In this document: piece by piece, positions 31,956-34,564 of the stretch
Layout of the letters: the number at the start of each line of letters is the position of its first letter
Numbering within the stretch: the first letter of the stretch is position 1
Assembly: GCA_913061505.1 (NCBI GenBank)
Contig: CAJXSO010000030.1
Span: 1-34,564 of the forward strand
Length of the DNA stretch: 34,564 bases
Direction of reading: 5' to 3'
From: an uncultured Lutimaribacter sp.
GTDB taxonomy: Bacteria; Pseudomonadota; Alphaproteobacteria; Rhodobacterales; Rhodobacteraceae
Notes under the pieces: model-generated
What the model saw: only the letters and a program-made list of their open reading frames with translations
What the model was told of the DNA's origin: nothing
The model's database searches: none
Position numbers and translations under genes: made by a program

Positions 31956-32743
31956 TGCTGGTCGCCGATCTTGACGGGCTTTGCACCCATTACACCGACG
32001 AAGGCACGCCCACCGGCCCCGCGATTGTCTTTGCCAATTCACTGGGCACGGATTTGCGGCTGTGGGATAAAATCGTGCCGCAGCTGCCCGCGGGCTTGCG
32101 CATTGTGCGCTACGACAAACGCGGCCATGGCCTGACCACTGCCACCCCCGGCCCCTATTCTATGGGCACATTGGTGGGCGATTTGGAAAAACTGCTGGAT
32201 CATCTGCAGATCACCGATTGTTTGCTGGTGGGCCTGTCCATCGGCGGCATGATCGCACAGGGGCTGGCGGTAAAGCGCATGGATCTGGTGCGCGCGTTGG
32301 TATTGTCGAACACCGGCGCCAAAATTGGCACCCGCGAAATGTGGCAACAGCGCGTCGATGCGATCGCCCAAGGGGGCATTGCGCCCATGGCCGATGCGGT
32401 GATGGAGCGGTGGTTTTCCAAAACCTTCCGCGACACAGACGAGCTGCAGGCCTGGCGCAATATGTTGGTGCGCACCGATGCGGGCGGCTATGCTGGCTGT
32501 TCGGCCGCGATTGCCGGCACCGATTTTTACACCCCCACCAGCGGGCTGCGCCTGCCCACCTTGGGCATTGCCGGCAGCGAAGATGGATCAACCCCGCCCG
32601 ATCTGGTGCGCGAAACGGTGGGCCTGATCCCTGGCTCGAAATTCGAATTGATCCGCGGCGTGGGCCATCTGCCTTGCGTCGAGGCCCCACAGGAATTTGC
32701 CCGCATCCTAAACGCCTTTATCGCCGAGGTGGGCCATGTCTGA
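31955..32743 (+). CDS. pcaD: 3-oxoadipate enol-lactonase
   Basis: 262 residues, alpha/beta-hydrolase fold. It hydrolyses beta-ketoadipate enol-lactone to beta-ketoadipate. The catalytic triad is Ser95 (GLSIGG), Asp210 (GSEDGSTPPDL) and His238 (GVGHLPCVEAP), with the usual FANSLGTDLRLWD oxyanion-hole region near the N-terminus. The length matches stand-alone PcaD rather than a PcaL fusion with PcaC, which is separate here. It is coupled to pobA by TGATG and overlaps pcaC by eight bases. Confidence 0.95.
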   Translation: MLVADLDGLCTHYTDEGTPTGPAIVFANSLGTDLRLWDKIVPQLPAGLRIVRYDKRGHGLTTATPGPYSMGTLVGDLEKLLDHLQITDCLLVGLSIGGMIAQGLAVKRMDLVRALVLSNTGAKIGTREMWQQRVDAIAQGGIAPMADAVMERWFSKTFRDTDELQAWRNMLVRTDAGGYAGCSAAIAGTDFYTPTSGLRLPTLGIAGSEDGSTPPDLVRETVGLIPGSKFELIRGVGHLPCVEAPQEFARILNAFIAEVGHV

Positions 32744-33134
32744 CAAAGCCCCCCCCACCACCCGCCTCGAGGCCGGCATGCAAGTGCGCAGGCGCGTGCT
32801 GGGTGATGCCCATGTCGACCGCGCCGAGGCTGCAAAAACCGATCTGGATCAGGCCTTTCAAACGCTGATCACCGAAGGCGCCTGGGGCACTGTTTGGGCC
32901 TCAGACGGGATCAGCCTGCGCGAACGCTCGATGTTGACATTGGCGCTGCTGGCCGCCACCGGCAATTTCGAGGAAATCCCCATGCATATTCGCGCCACCG
33001 CCCGCACCGGCGCCAGCAAACAAGACGTGCTAGAGGCCTTTCAGCATGTGGCGATCTATGCCGGGGTGCCGCGCGCCAACCATGCGCTGAAACTGGCCAA
33101 ACAAACCTATGCGGAAATGGAGCAATCTGAATGA
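32736..33134 (+). CDS. pcaC: 4-carboxymuconolactone decarboxylase
   Basis: 132 residues, an AhpD-like helical fold that forms oligomers. It decarboxylates gamma-carboxymuconolactone to the enol-lactone used by PcaD. Recognisable segments are RRRVLGDAHVDRAEA near the N-terminus and ISLRERSMLTLALLAATGN, then the helices EEIPMHIRATARTGASKQD and AIYAGVPRANHALKLA. It overlaps pcaD upstream by eight bases and pcaH downstream by four (ATGA), so translation is probably coupled throughout. Confidence 0.95.
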   Translation: MSDKAPPTTRLEAGMQVRRRVLGDAHVDRAEAAKTDLDQAFQTLITEGAWGTVWASDGISLRERSMLTLALLAATGNFEEIPMHIRATARTGASKQDVLEAFQHVAIYAGVPRANHALKLAKQTYAEMEQSE

Positions 33135-33859
33135 CCGATCTTGGCCCACTGGTGCCGCGCCAGCGCGATATGCACCCCGTGCCCTACGACCCCGAGTATA
33201 AAACATCGGTGCCGCGCAGCCCGAAATGGCCGCTTTTGTCGATGGAATCCACCCCGTCCGAGGAAACCGGCCCGCGGTTTGGGCATGGCGTGATAGGGCC
33301 GCTGGATAATAACCTGGTGCTGAATTTTGCAACCGATGGCAGCCCCGCCATTGGCGAGCGGATCTTGGTGCATGGGCAGGTGCTAGATGAATTCGCCCGC
33401 CCCGTGCCCCACACGCTGGTGGAAATCTGGCAGGCCAATGCCGGGGGGCGCTATCGCCATATCAAAGATACCTATCTGGCCCCGCTTGACCCCAATTTTG
33501 GCGGCTGCGGGCGCACCCTGACCGATGATCAGGGGCGCTATCAGTTTCTCACCATCCGCCCCGGCGCCTATCCTTGGCCCAACCGAGGCAATGAATGGCG
33601 CCCGATGCATATTCACTTTTCGGTTTTTGGCCACAGCTTTGGCCAGCGGTTGATCACCCAGATGTATTTTGAGGGCGACCCGCTGATCGATCGCTGCCCG
33701 ATCGCGGCCACCATCAAAAACCGCAGCCAGCTTGATCGTTTGGTGGCGCCGCTTGATATGCCCATGGCCCGGCCGCTGGATTTTCTGGCCTATAAATTCG
33801 ATATCGTTCTGCGCGGCCGCCGCCAAACCATGTTTGAAAACCGTCTGGAGGGCCTTTGA
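33131..33859 (+). CDS. pcaH: Protocatechuate 3,4-dioxygenase, beta subunit
   Basis: 242 residues. The non-haem Fe(III) intradiol dioxygenase cleaves protocatechuate to beta-carboxy-cis,cis-muconate, and the beta subunit carries the iron. The ligands are all present at Y108 (GGRYRH), Y147 (GAYPW), H160 and H162 (MHIH), and the active-site arginine is R157. These residues correspond in order and spacing to the Pseudomonas putida enzyme. Flanking PHTLVEIWQANAGG and YLAPLDPNFGGCGR are family signatures. It overlaps pcaC by four bases and is one base upstream of pcaG. Confidence 0.97.
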   Translation: MTDLGPLVPRQRDMHPVPYDPEYKTSVPRSPKWPLLSMESTPSEETGPRFGHGVIGPLDNNLVLNFATDGSPAIGERILVHGQVLDEFARPVPHTLVEIWQANAGGRYRHIKDTYLAPLDPNFGGCGRTLTDDQGRYQFLTIRPGAYPWPNRGNEWRPMHIHFSVFGHSFGQRLITQMYFEGDPLIDRCPIAATIKNRSQLDRLVAPLDMPMARPLDFLAYKFDIVLRGRRQTMFENRLEGL

Positions 33860-33860
33860 C

Positions 33861-34460
33861 ATGCCCCAACCCCTTGCCAATCTTACCGAAACCGCCTCGC
33901 AAACCGGGGGGCCATATGTGCATATCGGCTGCATCCCCAGCTTTGCCGGTATCAACGGCGTCTATCCCCAGGATCTGGGCCTGTCGCCCATCCAGCCAGG
34001 CGCCTTGGGCCCGCAGATCACCATCACCGGGCAGGTGATCGATGGCACAGGCTGGGCGCTGCGCGATGCGCTGATCGAAAGCTGGCAACCCGACAGCGCC
34101 GGGCGCTTTGCCGGCCAGCCGGGGGCCGACCCTGCGGTCAGCGGCTTTTGCCGCTTCGCCGCCGATAAAGACAGCGGCGAATTCAGCCTGACCACGATCA
34201 AGCCCGGCCCCGTGCCTGCCCGCAGCGGCCAGATGCAAGCCCCCCATATCAGCCTGTGGATCGCCGCGCGCGGCATCAATGTGGGCCTGCATACGCGCAT
34301 CTATTTCGAAGACGAAGATAACAGCGCCGACCCGCTATTGGCGCGGATCGAACAACGCAACCGCGTCTCCACGCTGATTGCCCGCAAAACGGGCGAGGGC
34401 AGCTACCGCTTTGATATCCGCCTGCAGGGCGAGGGCGAAACGGTGTTTTTAGACATCTAG
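33861..34460 (+). CDS. pcaG: Protocatechuate 3,4-dioxygenase, alpha subunit
   Basis: 199 residues, the normal alpha-subunit length. It has the same fold as PcaH but lacks the iron ligands; it completes the substrate pocket. Landmarks are TASQTGGPYVHIG at the N-terminus, ALRDALIESWQPDSAGRF, GFCRFAADKDSGEFSLTTIKPG and APHISLWIAARGINVGLHTRIYF. The start is one base after the pcaH stop and has GGAGGG upstream; a longer in-frame reading into pcaH is not plausible. It is the last recognisable gene of the unit. Confidence 0.96.
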   Translation: MPQPLANLTETASQTGGPYVHIGCIPSFAGINGVYPQDLGLSPIQPGALGPQITITGQVIDGTGWALRDALIESWQPDSAGRFAGQPGADPAVSGFCRFAADKDSGEFSLTTIKPGPVPARSGQMQAPHISLWIAARGINVGLHTRIYFEDEDNSADPLLARIEQRNRVSTLIARKTGEGSYRFDIRLQGEGETVFLDI

Positions 34461-34498
34461 GCGCCTGCGCCCTGTTGCGCGCACCCCTGTTGCATTCC

Positions 34499-34527
34499 AC
34501 TGCCGGCAGTGTCAGCCTGCCGGCAGT
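34499..34527. repeat. Paired copies of a 10-bp palindrome forming a perfect 11-bp hairpin
   Basis: CTGCCGGCAG, itself self-complementary, occurs at 34500-34509 and 34517-34526, a 17-base repeat period. Together the copies pair as an 11-bp stem ACTGCCGGCAG / CTGCCGGCAGT with a 7-base loop, 38 bases after pcaG. There is no T-run, so it may be an RNA 3'-end structure or a protein-binding site rather than an intrinsic terminator. The last 37 bases of the window hold an open ATG frame at 34535/34544 too short to identify. Confidence 0.55.
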
Positions 34528-34564
34528 TGCTGTGATGGCCCCAATGCCCGAAAAAACGCCCTTT

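Noticed and set aside
34535-34564. Start of pcaB at the window edge
   Set aside because: An open ATG frame runs off the end, but at most ten codons are visible and they match nothing I can recognise as PcaB.

Overview
The window is GC-rich core chromosome of an alphaproteobacterium, most likely a member of the Rhodobacteraceae (Roseobacter/Rhodobacter lineage). This rests on gene content: a 44-residue aa3-type cytochrome c oxidase subunit IV, ETF-quinone oxidoreductase, a two-domain Sua5-type threonylcarbamoyladenylate synthase, a long DmdC/FadE-like acyl-CoA dehydrogenase, and the compact gene order pobA-pcaD-pcaC-pcaH-pcaG. I see no prophage, insertion sequence, CRISPR array, rRNA or toxin-antitoxin module. 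Genes are packed tightly, with many 1-11 base stop/start overlaps.

Layout. Bases 1-8200 are mostly minus strand: a GlcD/D2HGDH-like FAD oxidase, a 43-residue membrane peptide, a DUF2007 + methyltransferase pair, ispE behind a secreted TPR protein, and ETF-QO. A plus-strand polyprenyl diphosphate synthase lies among them; with ispE it covers isoprenoid and ubiquinone side-chain supply, and ETF-QO feeds electrons into that quinone pool. Bases 8200-11110 (plus) carry greA, a two-helix membrane protein and azlCD. Bases 11120-14800 (minus) carry a lipoprotein, cytochrome oxidase subunit IV, and an acyl-CoA dehydrogenase coupled to a metallo-beta-lactamase-fold hydrolase. Bases 14900-22290 (plus) carry a Sua5-type synthase, a family-4-like uracil-DNA glycosylase, moaB, and an RND efflux adaptor/permease pair with unusual C-terminal extensions. 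rlmH and rsfS (minus) follow.

Bases 23350-28990 (plus) hold leucine biosynthesis: leuC-leuD with a terminator, then a membrane protein and a divergent endonuclease/exonuclease/phosphatase-fold protein, then leuB with a second terminator. tRNA-Pro(CGG), tRNA-Gly(TCC), a cupredoxin-like secreted protein and an SRAP (YedK-like) gene separate this from the last block. There pobA, pcaD, pcaC, pcaH and pcaG form one overlapping unit for 4-hydroxybenzoate to protocatechuate and the beta-ketoadipate pathway.

No striking new system is evident. The most useful leads are three 11-bp tandem direct repeats over the putative promoter of the FAD oxidase; a recurring TAGGCY or TAT-type -10 element placed exactly six bases before ATG (suggesting leaderless mRNAs, including a possible 28-codon ORF ahead of leuC); an RND permease with two additional membrane helices; a uracil-DNA glycosylase lacking most iron-sulfur cysteines; an EEP-fold protein with altered catalytic residues and no obvious start codon; and paired 10-bp palindromes after pcaG.
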